From assembly GCA_049699975.1 (NCBI GenBank), contig JBNAWB010000035.1, forward strand, positions 1 through 21,949: 21,949 nucleotides of DNA. Reading direction: 5' to 3'. The notes beneath the pieces are model-generated. The model was not told the DNA's origin. It was given only the letters and a program-made list of their open reading frames with translations, and made no database searches. Positions within the stretch are counted from its first letter, which is position 1. Each line of letters starts with the position of its first letter. The position numbers were made by a program, and so were the translations under genes. This stretch comes from CAZAGD01 sp049699975 (GTDB taxonomy: Bacteria > Desulfobacterota > SM23-61). Of this stretch, positions 8,284 to 15,190 are shown piece by piece.

Positions 8284-8907
8284 ATGCCTGAATATGTCGT
8301 AAAACAAGGTGATTGTTTATCCAGCATCGGTAAAAAATATGATATTTATTGGGAGAAGATTTGGAATCATCCCAAGAATGCCCAGTTAAAAGAGCTTCGT
8401 AAAGATCCTAACGTTCTTTACCCAGGAGATAATTTATTTATTCCAGACAAAGAAGAAAAAGAAGAATCAATAGCTACCGGGCTGAAACACCGTTTCCGCA
8501 GAAAAGGCGTTCCCGAAAAACTGGAGTTAGTTTTGTGCCTGGAAGGGGAGCCTCGCCGTAATGAAGATTATGAACTGGAGATAGATGGGAAATTAACTAA
8601 AGGTACGACAGATAGCGAGGGAAAAGTTTCTATTCCTATTCCTCCCGGTGCCCGAAAAGGAAAACTAATTTTGGTCAAATCAGGGGAAGAGTTTAATCTC
8701 GATTTGGGGTACCTTGATCCTATAACCGAAATTACAGGCGTCCAGGCCAGGCTGGCTAACTTAGGATTTGATCTGGATGTTTCGGGCAAATGGGATGAAA
8801 AATCAAAAGAGGCCCTGAAGTTGTTTCAAAAGCAGAATAAATTGGAACCTTCAGGAGAAATAGATGAAACCACCCGGAATAAACTCCAGGAAGTTTATGG
8901 TTTTTAA
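8284..8907 (+). CDS. LysM / transthyretin-like / peptidoglycan-binding protein (LysM-1, 207 aa)
   Basis: Three parts are visible. A LysM domain covers residues 1-54 (KQGDCLSSIGKKY, WEKIWNHPKN, LYPGDNLFIPD). A beta-rich domain covers about 70-145 (EPRRNEDYELEIDGKLTKG, TTDSEGKVSIPIP) and resembles the transthyretin-like extension of the VgrG here. A PG_binding_1-type helical domain covers 147-205 (TGVQARLANLGFDL, ALKLFQKQNKL, GEIDETTRNKL). LysM and PG_binding_1 are both wall-binding families. There is no signal peptide, so if it reaches the wall it must be carried there, presumably by the T6SS. Paralogues lie at 11867 (truncated) and 14579 (intact). Each heads a block of cargo-like genes, which suggests a docking role; that is inference. 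The ATG at 8284 has only a weak ribosome site, but MPEY is conserved with the second paralogue. Confidence 0.9.
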   Translation: MPEYVVKQGDCLSSIGKKYDIYWEKIWNHPKNAQLKELRKDPNVLYPGDNLFIPDKEEKEESIATGLKHRFRRKGVPEKLELVLCLEGEPRRNEDYELEIDGKLTKGTTDSEGKVSIPIPPGARKGKLILVKSGEEFNLDLGYLDPITEITGVQARLANLGFDLDVSGKWDEKSKEALKLFQKQNKLEPSGEIDETTRNKLQEVYGF

Positions 8908-8944
8908 ATTTATGGAAACTAATTTCATTTGCAGAGGATTTCAT

Positions 8945-9550
8945 ATGCCAGAAGCTTATAAGGTAAAGAGAGGCAAAGGGGGTAATAAGATTAATATTAG
9001 CTGGAACTATACCCTTCTAATTGATTTAGAAGAAATAGATCCCGCCTATCAAGATGATGAAATAACTTTGGAGAGTGATGATAAATCGTACAAACAAACT
9101 CTAATTTTAGGTAAAGATGGAGAAGCAATTGACAATCGCTGGCTAAAACTTACTTTCACCAAAATTATTCCAGGGAAAACTTATACCTGTATTCATGATC
9201 TCAAGAGAACTTCTGAGCAGAAAACAGGAAAGATTGTTTTGTTTCGCAGTGCTTCTTTGGAGGTTAAACATTTAAATAAAATCCAGCAAGTTGAAGAGAG
9301 TCTTAGTGAGAATGAAAAAGAAGAATTTGCGTCAGGTTTATGGAAAAAAGAAAAGCCCCAAGAAATGCCTAAGTGGGAAACCCGGTTTGGCAAAAAGGAA
9401 ACGCAAAAAGATGAAGAAAAATGGGGCTTCCCTGTTGATGGGGATGATGAAGATTTATGGTTAAATCCCGAAAAGGGTGATGAAGGCTGGAAACCAAAGG
9501 AAGAGAAACAGGGAATTGAAGAAGAGGAAAAAATTTATCAAAACCTATAA
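8945..9550 (+). CDS. Acidic-tailed T6SS-linked protein of unknown function (201 aa)
   Basis: I do not recognise a named family. I start it at ATG 8945, preceded by AGAGGA at 8933-8938. An earlier in-frame ATG at 8864 would overlap LysM-1 by 44 bases and has no ribosome site. Residues 1 to about 115 look like a beta-sandwich (KVKRGKGGNKINISWNYTLL, DDEITLESDDKSYKQTLIL, PGKTYTCIHDLKR). The last 80 residues are highly charged, with Glu/Lys runs and repeated Trp/Gly-Phe motifs (KWGFPVDGDDEDLWLNPEKG), and are probably disordered. There is no signal peptide or membrane segment. Lying between LysM-1 and the 663-aa gene, it could be an adaptor for that protein or its immunity factor; the sequence does not decide. 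Confidence 0.85.
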   Translation: MPEAYKVKRGKGGNKINISWNYTLLIDLEEIDPAYQDDEITLESDDKSYKQTLILGKDGEAIDNRWLKLTFTKIIPGKTYTCIHDLKRTSEQKTGKIVLFRSASLEVKHLNKIQQVEESLSENEKEEFASGLWKKEKPQEMPKWETRFGKKETQKDEEKWGFPVDGDDEDLWLNPEKGDEGWKPKEEKQGIEEEEKIYQNL

Positions 9551-9639
9551 CTGATTTTTTTGTTTTTGTTCCTCTTCATTGGAAGAGAAGAATAAAAGAT
9601 GAGGAGGAATTGATAATATAAAACGAAGGCGCAGATTTT

Positions 9640-11631
9640 ATGGCCGAACGTGAAATAGTTCCATATATTTGCTATGAAGGCGAAGGAAATTATCCGGCTT
9701 CAGGAAGATATGTAATCTGGTATAGATGTTATAAATTAGGTCAAAAGCAATTAGTTGAATGCCACCTGGCCTATACTGGTATTGATGGCAGATTACACCC
9801 GTTAGGAGATGATTATCTTAACCCTTCTCTTAATAAAGTTACCCTTGATGCGCTTAATACAGGATTAGTTTTTACCATCAAAAATTTTAAACCCTGGTCT
9901 GAAGTTAAAAAAACATCAGGAATATATAGTATCCCTGTGCGCTTTGGCTCAGCAGATTATGTGGGGATGTTTTTTGTCCAGCCTTCTTTGATGCAAGAGT
10001 TACAGCAGATTTCTATTAAATGGCTCTTAGATAATGATTTAATCAGGGAAGGGAAAATCCTGCGCGGGAAAAATTCTCCCAAATATTTATCTAAAGATGA
10101 GAAATATTGGATTGCCTTACCATGCGATTACCCAATTTATTTAGCCCGTATGCGGGCATTGATTAAAGAGCTTGATAAGCGCCTGAAAGCCGCCCGCAAG
10201 AGAATCGGCTTTTTAATGGCTTGTTCTACACTTGTGGATCAGGCAGGGAATTTGGTTGCCGCCCGAGGACAGAATGCTTGGAATCATTATTTTTTGAAAT
10301 TACCTAAGGAGAAAAAAGGACTAGTCGCATATGTTTACTTTGAGACACGCTTGCTTCAATGGGAATTAATTCAGCCCTTAAAAGATGTTATTTCAAGGCA
10401 TATAAAAAAAGCCAGTGAAGTAGCTAATAGAAGAATTAATGAAGTGGCTGCGGAATTAGCGCGCCTTCTTAATAATCCCCGCCACAACCAGGCCTATAAT
10501 CAATATTTTAAAGGTCGAGAGATTCCCAAAGAGGTTAGAGAAAGTTATATGCATGCTTATTCTCTTTTATCCCGATCAAGGGAAGGGGAAGGAATTTATA
10601 ATCAGCATATCAAAGGATTCCTGCACCAGTGTAATACGAAAGAAGAGCAGAAGAAAATAAAAAAGGCGATAGAATCAATAAAGGAAACAGCGAGCTGGGT
10701 AAAAGACTTTAAAGATGAAATATTAGATATTGTGACTGCCTACGGTACGTTAAAATTATCAAATGAATTAACTGCTCTACGCACTGATCTTATTGCCGCC
10801 TCTCGATTCTTGGAAAGCAAAGGAATTGCTCATCATATTGATAAACTCGAAGAAGAGCTTAATAAAGCTATTGTCAGCCCGACTAAACGAAGAGTTAATG
10901 CTAGCGAATATTTTAAGCTTCCAGAAGAATCACGGGGATGGAAAGCTTTTAATGCCGGGGTTAATGCTTTAATAATAGCCAATGTGTTGATGAAAGACCA
11001 TGAAACAATCAAGGATGAAATTGAAAGTGCTAAAGATATTATCGGGGTGATGGAAGATTTATCAGATATAGAAAGGATTAAAGATCGGATTCCTGGTGCT
11101 TCAGTTGTAAAAAAAGTAGCTGGTCCTATTACGGAGGCAATGGATTGGGGTTTGAGTATTCATGAACTTTATAAAGCAGCGGATACAGGAAAGGGGACGG
11201 AATTTTCTCTATCTGCTGTTTCTTATTGTGGAAAGGGATTGGTACTCGGTGGCAGCTTATTAAGTTTTACTCCTTTTGCTCCTATAGGATTTGTTTTAAT
11301 GGGTGTGGGTGGAGCCATTGATTTGCTTTCGGATGTAGCAGGCTTTGTGGTTAGTTACAAAAGTGCCGACTTGAAAAAATTTGAAGATGCTTTTGAAAAG
11401 ATTAAAAAAATGGATAAGAATGACGAAATTCATATTCATTTCAGAGTATTGATTAGGCAGAAAGTGTCCGAGACAGAATATTATAAAAGGCTCATCAAGG
11501 AACCGGAACTTAAAAAAGCAATAGATAAGAAATGGATAAGTACTTTTGGCAGTGATCCTCTGCGGCTGGAAGATATTGTGGAAAAATATTTTAATAACCA
11601 TTATTGGGGATTAATCGAGGAATTAACTTAG
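9640..11631 (+). CDS. Putative T6SS effector with hydrophobic C-terminal hairpin (663 aa)
   Basis: This is the largest protein of the accessory region, and I see no named domain. Residues 1 to about 110 are beta-rich (YVIWYRCYKLGQKQLVE, DGRLHPLGDDYLN). About 130-460 is long and helical with many charged heptad-like stretches (LIKELDKRLKAARKRIGFLM, IRRIN/EVAAELARLL-like segments). A short apolar stretch lies near 434-452. Residues 525-573 are strongly apolar and Gly-rich (GKGLVLGGSLLSF, PIGFVLMGVGGAIDLL), long enough for a membrane hairpin, and are followed by a soluble charged tail. No signal peptide is present. A long helical protein with a late Gly-rich hairpin in a T6SS cargo position resembles pore-forming effectors in outline only; I see no direct match to a named MIX or VasX sequence. 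No separate small membrane immunity gene follows. The ribosome site near 9625 is weak. Confidence 0.88.
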   Translation: MAEREIVPYICYEGEGNYPASGRYVIWYRCYKLGQKQLVECHLAYTGIDGRLHPLGDDYLNPSLNKVTLDALNTGLVFTIKNFKPWSEVKKTSGIYSIPVRFGSADYVGMFFVQPSLMQELQQISIKWLLDNDLIREGKILRGKNSPKYLSKDEKYWIALPCDYPIYLARMRALIKELDKRLKAARKRIGFLMACSTLVDQAGNLVAARGQNAWNHYFLKLPKEKKGLVAYVYFETRLLQWELIQPLKDVISRHIKKASEVANRRINEVAAELARLLNNPRHNQAYNQYFKGREIPKEVRESYMHAYSLLSRSREGEGIYNQHIKGFLHQCNTKEEQKKIKKAIESIKETASWVKDFKDEILDIVTAYGTLKLSNELTALRTDLIAASRFLESKGIAHHIDKLEEELNKAIVSPTKRRVNASEYFKLPEESRGWKAFNAGVNALIIANVLMKDHETIKDEIESAKDIIGVMEDLSDIERIKDRIPGASVVKKVAGPITEAMDWGLSIHELYKAADTGKGTEFSLSAVSYCGKGLVLGGSLLSFTPFAPIGFVLMGVGGAIDLLSDVAGFVVSYKSADLKKFEDAFEKIKKMDKNDEIHIHFRVLIRQKVSETEYYKRLIKEPELKKAIDKKWISTFGSDPLRLEDIVEKYFNNHYWGLIEELT

Positions 11632-11632
11632 A

Positions 11633-11655
11633 AAATAAAGGGGATGGCTTTATTT
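11633..11655 (+). terminator. Weak hairpin after the 663-aa gene, possible terminator
   Basis: AAATAAAG at 11633-11640 pairs perfectly with CTTTATTT at 11648-11655 across a 7-base loop, directly after the stop. The stem is A/T-rich and lacks a clean T-run, so it may be a weak terminator or a relic of the nearby REP-type repeats, whose ends have a similar AATAAAGGGGA pattern. Confidence 0.3.
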
Positions 11656-11676
11656 ATCATTCAGCCCTTCACCTTA

Positions 11677-11712
11677 CCCCTCTCCCCAATGGAGAAGAGG
11701 GGATGATGAGAG
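11677..11712. repeat. Interspersed palindromic repeat, copy 3
   Basis: CCCCTCTCCCC at 11677-11687 faces GGAGAAGAGGGG at 11691-11702, with a GATGATGAGAGGG tail. It is an imperfect member of the family seen at 791, 8009 and 21777. Confidence 0.65.
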
Positions 11713-11817
11713 GGACAAAGGGGGCAATTCTATTTGTTTGCTAAATAAGGCAAGAGCCTAATGCTAACGGCCATAAGAAATAGTTCCTTTTACAAATCGC
11801 GCTAAATAGGGGAAAGA

Positions 11818-11840
11818 ATAAAGAGAACCGCCCTCTTTAT
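11818..11840. repeat. Diverged REP-type end upstream of LysM-2
   Basis: ATAAAGAGAACCG at 11818-11830 matches the inward end of the REP/RAYT element found at 12146-12158, then diverges (CCCTCTTTAT). It places repeat sequence on both sides of the truncated LysM-2 gene. Confidence 0.5.
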
Positions 11841-11854
11841 CAAAAACCTTTTTT

Positions 11855-11869
11855 AAGGGAGGAAAGTTG
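11855..11869 (+). promoter_or_regulatory. Shine-Dalgarno and TTG start of LysM-2
   Basis: AAGGGAGGA at 11855-11863 lies 4 bases before TTG at 11867. The peptide from TTG (M-P-E-Y) aligns exactly with the ATG start of LysM-1, and no in-frame ATG lies close upstream. Confidence 0.6.
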
Positions 11870-12109
11870 CCTGAATACACTGTCAAACAGGGAGATTGTT
11901 TATCCAGCATTGGGGAAAAATATGGCATTTTTTGGGAGAAAATCTGGAATCAGCCTAAAAATGACAAACTAAAAGAAAAGCGCAAAAACCCTAATATCCT
12001 TTACCCTGGAGATGTAATTTTTATTCCCGATACAATAAAAGGGACGGTTCTGTTTACAATAAAAGGGGACGGTTCTGTTTATTTGCTGAATAAAGAAAAA
12101 CCAATATAA
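11867..12109 (+). pseudogene. LysM-2, LysM gene truncated by REP-type repeats
   Basis: The first 55 residues are an intact LysM domain, nearly the same as in LysM-1 and LysM-3 (KQGDCLSSIGEKYGI, WEKIWNQPKN, LYPGDVIFIPD). Directly after IPD (bases 12029-12031) the coding frame runs into two tandem REP-type units. The last 25 codons (TIKGTVLFTIKGDGSVYLLN and so on) are pure repeat sequence ending in a stop at 12107-12109. The transthyretin-like and peptidoglycan-binding parts found in both paralogues (203-207 aa) are missing, and I do not find them downstream. The simplest reading is that repeat insertion or recombination removed the 3' part. An 80-residue LysM-only product could still be made, since the start and ribosome site are good, but it would lack the proposed docking domain. 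Confidence 0.8.
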
Positions 12110-12164
12110 CCGGGATGACGGAAGAAGCTTCTGAATGGCTTAAAAATAAAGAGAACCGTCCCCG
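12033..12164. mobile_element. Miniature REP/RAYT-type element with inverted ends
   Basis: Two direct copies of the left end (core GGGACGGTTCTGTTTA) lie at about 12033-12056 and 12058-12092. The second is identical over 31 bases to the left end of the transposase unit (13307-13337). A right end in inverted orientation, ATAAAGAGAACCGTCCCC, lies at 12146-12163. About 50 bases lie between the ends, with a 27-codon open stretch from 12114 to 12197 whose KNKENRP resembles the KNKQNRP tail of the transposase. This looks like an internally deleted unit that cannot move by itself. Confidence 0.65.
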
Positions 12165-12264
12165 TTTTCTACGAGTAATAAGTGTGATCTTAGCCTAACC
12201 GGTGGCAATTTTTTATTTCTTTTACTAAGCCTTTCCCCGCAGAGGCTAAATTAAGGGTTAATGA

Positions 12265-13284
12265 ATGAGCAAAAGAGGATCTGTCAATATTATTTTAATT
12301 TTATTTCTTTTTTTATTATTTTTTTGTCCCTTTTCCAGTTCTCCTAATTCCAAACAGAAGGCAGGAAAATATATTGCCAAAATTAGAACGATAGATGTGG
12401 TTAGGGTAAAATTTGGCTCAGGACCTGACCAGATTAAAGTTACCACTCCATCGGAAGCAAATCCAGAAGGCCCGATGAGTTTTGCCTTAGGCACAAATGG
12501 AGAAATTTATATTCTCGATCAGCTAAACTCACGCATCCAGGTATTTAAAGATGGTAAAAGAATTAGAACGATCCCCATCAAGGAAAAAGAGGCAATAGAT
12601 TTTAAGGACATCGACTTTATCCAAGAAAATAAAATTGTTTTATTAAAAAGATTTTATGTTGCTGGCTGCGAGAAGACTTCCCTTTATGTTATCGATGCCA
12701 CTGGTAATATCTTAAATACTATTCCTCTGGAAGGAAAGCTCATTTCGGATTCTGGATTGGTTACAGAGATTCTGGTAATAAGAAAAGGGAAATTTGCAGG
12801 CATCTGGGTAATAGTTGATAATCGTTCAGTGCGTATAGCCTCCCTGGATGGAACAGCTTCCGAGAGAATTTCTGTTCCGGGAAAACTTTCTTTAAATGGA
12901 AGAAGAATTTTTAATATGAAAAAAATCGGAGATATCACAGCAGTTATTTATCGTTCCCAAGAAGATAGTCTTGCTCATTGGGATCCTGAATGCATCGTTC
13001 ATTTTGACATGGCCATAGTTCATCTCCTTGGAGTGTGGGATGACCAGAAGAGTAGAATTTTTCTGGGAGCATTTCTCGAGAATGGGGATGAAAAAGGAAA
13101 AAGAAAGTATGCTAATGAAGTTGTGGTGCTCTCTCCTGAGTTGAGAGAGATGGGACGAATAAAACTGCTTGTGCAAAAGGTCCCCCATGAGATCTGGCGG
13201 TATATTCGGGTTTCTCCACATGGTCATATTTATCAGATGTTTGTGGATAAGCAAGAAGTGGTTGTGAGGAAGTATGAGTTTTGA
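12265..13284 (+). CDS. Exported NHL/beta-propeller-like protein (339 aa)
   Basis: The N-terminus has a short charged start and an apolar stretch (residues about 9-22, IILILFLFLLFF) typical of a signal peptide or a membrane anchor. The only nearby Cys is in LFFC, a poor lipobox, so lipidation is doubtful. The rest is strand-rich with NHL-type blades, clearest at residues 71-105 (SFALGTNGEIYILDQLNSRI, QVFKDGKRIRTIPI). Weaker repeats follow (SLYVIDATGNILNTIPL, VRIASLDGTASERISVPG). The length fits about six blades. NHL propellers bind proteins or sugars and are not usually catalytic. It starts at ATG 12265 with AAGGG at 12253-12257. It sits in the LysM-2 block, so it could be cargo-linked, an immunity protein or unrelated; the sequence does not say. 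Confidence 0.85.
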   Translation: MSKRGSVNIILILFLFLLFFCPFSSSPNSKQKAGKYIAKIRTIDVVRVKFGSGPDQIKVTTPSEANPEGPMSFALGTNGEIYILDQLNSRIQVFKDGKRIRTIPIKEKEAIDFKDIDFIQENKIVLLKRFYVAGCEKTSLYVIDATGNILNTIPLEGKLISDSGLVTEILVIRKGKFAGIWVIVDNRSVRIASLDGTASERISVPGKLSLNGRRIFNMKKIGDITAVIYRSQEDSLAHWDPECIVHFDMAIVHLLGVWDDQKSRIFLGAFLENGDEKGKRKYANEVVVLSPELREMGRIKLLVQKVPHEIWRYIRVSPHGHIYQMFVDKQEVVVRKYEF

Positions 13285-13306
13285 ATGTTATCCTTAAAAA
13301 TAAAGT

Positions 13307-14059
13307 AAAGGGGACGGTTCTGTTTATTTGCTGAATAGTGGAGGATTAGTATGCCAAGGACAGCGCGGATAGCGCCCAAAGGACATATTTATCATATTTT
13401 GACCAGAGGTAATAACGGGCAGGAAGTTTTTAAAGCTGAAGGAGATTTTCGGAGATATCTGGAATTATTGGTGCATTACAAAGAAAAATATAAGTTTAAG
13501 TTGTATCATTATGTTTTAATGCCTAATCATGTACATCTGGTAATCGAGCCATTAGAGGACGGTGGGGATTTATCAGAGATAATGAAGGGGATTAGTCTTG
13601 CCTATGCCTTGTATTACAAGCGTAAATATGACTATAAAGGTCATTTTTGGCAGGATAGGTATAAGAGCATAATTATTGGCAAAGACAATTATTTGCTGGC
13701 TTGTGGGAGCTATGTAGAGTTAAATCCTGTAAGGGCTGGAATAGTGGTGGATCCCGGGCAATATCCCTGGAGTAGTTATAGGGTATATGGGTATGGGAAG
13801 TTGGATGTGCTTGTTGATGAGCATCCAATTTATGAACGGTTAGCGGAGGATGAAGGAAAGCGCAAGAAGAAATATAGGGAATTTGTCCGGGGGATGCTTA
13901 AAACGAAAGAAGCCATGAAGGGAGAAATGGAGAAGCGTATGGTTTATGGGGGGAAAGGCTTCTTGCAGAAGATTGAAAAAGAATATAATATTTCAGAAAA
14001 AATAAATCCCCAGGGAAGGCAAGCAGGTTGGAGGAAAAATAAACAGAACCGTCCCCTTT
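13307..14059 (+). mobile_element. RAYT unit with 21-bp perfect inverted ends
   Basis: AAAGGGGACGGTTCTGTTTA(T) at 13307-13327 is the exact reverse complement of 14039-14059. The unit spans one transposase gene, and the right end overlaps that gene's last codons. Further copies of the end sequence occur at 12033-12164, 11818-11840 and 14163-14184. The right side runs into an assembly gap, so any outer repeat or target duplication cannot be judged. Confidence 0.75.
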
Positions 14060-14061
14060 AA
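13351..14061 (+). CDS. REP-associated tyrosine transposase (Y1/HUH family, 236 aa)
   Basis: RAYT proteins are IS200-related single-strand nucleases that recognise REP hairpins and can spread them. The catalytic parts are present: the HUH motif MPNHVHLVIEP (His60 and His62) and the candidate nucleophile Tyr121 in SYVELNPVRAGIV, with KGHFWQDRYKS before it. The N-terminus RTARIAPKGHIYHILTRGNN is the usual opening. The gene sits in a unit with 21-bp perfect inverted ends. Its last residues (NKQNRPL) are read from the right end, and the stop TAA at 14059-14061 lies on that end. The core is complete, so it may be active. GGAGG lies about 10 bases upstream of ATG 13351. A 100-base gap begins one base after the stop. 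Confidence 0.92.
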   Translation: MPRTARIAPKGHIYHILTRGNNGQEVFKAEGDFRRYLELLVHYKEKYKFKLYHYVLMPNHVHLVIEPLEDGGDLSEIMKGISLAYALYYKRKYDYKGHFWQDRYKSIIIGKDNYLLACGSYVELNPVRAGIVVDPGQYPWSSYRVYGYGKLDVLVDEHPIYERLAEDEGKRKKKYREFVRGMLKTKEAMKGEMEKRMVYGGKGFLQKIEKEYNISEKINPQGRQAGWRKNKQNRPL

Positions 14062-14062
14062 G

Positions 14063-14162
14063 NNNNNNNNNNNNNNNNNNNNNNNNNNNNNNNNNNNNNN
14101 NNNNNNNNNNNNNNNNNNNNNNNNNNNNNNNNNNNNNNNNNNNNNNNNNNNNNNNNNNNNNN
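14063..14162. other. Assembly gap 1 (exactly 100 N)
   Basis: The gap has the placeholder length for an unknown distance. The 12 bases GTCCCCTTTAAG occur both directly before it (14051-14062) and directly after it (14163-14174), so it falls inside REP-type repeats that probably broke the assembly. Real missing sequence may be short or long. Confidence 0.95.
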
Positions 14163-14184
14163 GTCCCCTTTAAGTCCCCTTTAA
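14163..14184. repeat. REP-type end fragments in tandem
   Basis: Two direct copies of TCCCCTTTAA lie head to tail after the gap. They match the terminal bases of the right end of the RAYT unit and show that the repeat array continues past the gap. Confidence 0.6.
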
Positions 14185-14578
14185 TGTCAAGCTTTTTAAG
14201 GTTGGAATTTCCCAAGTTTTTTGATATTGGTCTTTTATAATCTATTGAAACTATTCAATTAAATATAAAATTCCATGTTAAAAAATATTTTTTATGGGGT
14301 TAAAGATTATTGATTAAAATTTGCAGGGTGGATCTCTTTTAATTTGCTGATTAATTTAATTGCCGAATAATGGAAAATTGGAATGGCCAGGACAAGGAGA
14401 ATACCCCAAAATGAAAAGAAAACTAATCTTTAGAGGAAAGAAGGAAAAGTTCGAAACTTTTTTAAAAAAGGAATAAAACTTGCTCATTTAATGCAATATA
14501 AGATAAAATTTTACATCATTGAATTACTACTTTTAAATATCATTCCTGGAATTTTTTTTTGAAAAGGTAGAAAACCAA
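14185..14578 (+). other. Gene-free AT-rich region before LysM-3
   Basis: About 390 bases without an intact gene. They hold a decayed second transposase start (14383-14433). A weak possible promoter with TTGCTC at 14480-14485 and TAAAAT at 14504-14509 (18-base spacing) lies upstream of LysM-3; I rate it low. Long A and T tracts at 14461-14470 and 14551-14562 are visible but form no clear hairpin. Confidence 0.5.
14383..14433 (+). pseudogene. Remnant of a second RAYT start
   Basis: ATG at 14383 opens M-A-R-T-R-R-I-P-Q, parallel to the M-P-R-T-A-R-I-A-P of the intact transposase, and runs to a stop after 16 residues. The 25 bases before it (TTTAATTGCCGAATAATGG and on) also track the intact unit's leader (TTTATTTGCTGAATAGTGG). 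The rest of the gene is gone. Confidence 0.5.
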
Positions 14579-15190
14579 ATGCCTGATCACAAGGTCAAAG
14601 AAGGCGATTGCTTATCCAGCATAGCGGTGCAATACGGGATCTCCTGGGAAAAAATCTGGAATCATCCCAAGAATTCCAGCTTAAAGGCCAAACGCCAGGA
14701 TCCTAATGTCCTCTATCCCGGGGATGTGGTTTTTATTCCTGATAAAGAGGATAAAGAAGAATCAGGAGGAACAGAACAGAAACATCGCTTTAAAGCCAAA
14801 GGAGCAATGGCTAAAATTAAAATTCGGCTAACCATAGACGATGAACCGCGAGCTAACGAACCCTATAAATTAGAGATCGAAGGGCAGACGAAAGAAGGGA
14901 CTACGGATGGCGATGGTTACCTCGAAGAAAAAATACCTGCCAAGGCCAAGGGTGGAAAATTGATTGTGGGAGAAGGCCATGCTCAAGACATTTATGAATT
15001 TCAATTGGGAACAATAGATCCCATAGATACAGATGAAGGGATAAAATGTCGATTATTTAATCTGGGCTATGCCATTAAACAAGATTTATCTATTACAATC
15101 CGCGAATTTCAACAAAAAGAAGGATTGAATGTAACTGGTGTAGCAGATGAAGCTACCCGTAATCGTTTAAAGGAGAAGTTTGGCCAATGA
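14579..15190 (+). CDS. LysM / transthyretin-like / peptidoglycan-binding protein (LysM-3, 203 aa)
   Basis: This is the second intact paralogue of LysM-1 with the same order. LysM covers residues 1-55 (KEGDCLSSIAVQYGISWEKI, LYPGDVVFIPD), a DKEDKEES linker follows, and the transthyretin-like domain lies at about 72-145 (IRLTIDDEPRANEPYKLEIE, TTDGDGYLEEKIPAKAKGGK). A shorter PG_binding_1-like domain at about 150-202 (RLFNLGYAI, IREFQQKEGLNVTGVADEAT, RNRLKEKFG) has lost part of its first helix compared with LysM-1. No signal peptide. Its stop overlaps the start of the next gene (ATGA, 15187-15190), so it is translationally coupled to the block ending in the metalloprotease and HEAT genes. That coupling is the strongest sign that it serves as an adaptor for the cargo encoded downstream. 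The ribosome site is only a weak AAAGG near 14563. Confidence 0.9.
   Translation: MPDHKVKEGDCLSSIAVQYGISWEKIWNHPKNSSLKAKRQDPNVLYPGDVVFIPDKEDKEESGGTEQKHRFKAKGAMAKIKIRLTIDDEPRANEPYKLEIEGQTKEGTTDGDGYLEEKIPAKAKGGKLIVGEGHAQDIYEFQLGTIDPIDTDEGIKCRLFNLGYAIKQDLSITIREFQQKEGLNVTGVADEATRNRLKEKFGQ

Noticed and set aside
8864..8944. Earlier ATG for the 201-aa protein
   Set aside because: It overlaps the end of LysM-1 and lacks a ribosome site, whereas ATG 8945 has AGAGGA at the right distance.
9566..9587. CTCTTC-ATTG-GAAGAG hairpin as a terminator
   Set aside because: The T-rich run lies before, not after, the stem on the coding strand.
9601..9621. GAGGAGGAA with TTG and a four-codon ORF before the 663-aa gene
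   Set aside because: It stops after three sense codons; a leader peptide cannot be argued from this alone.
11818..14184. Possible CRISPR array from the repeated GGGGACGGTTCT motif
   Set aside because: Copies are irregularly spaced, occur in both orientations and bracket a RAYT gene; there are no spacers or cas genes.
13898..14215. Minus-strand ORF across gap 1
   Set aside because: A third of it is N, and the rest is antisense to the transposase and the repeats.
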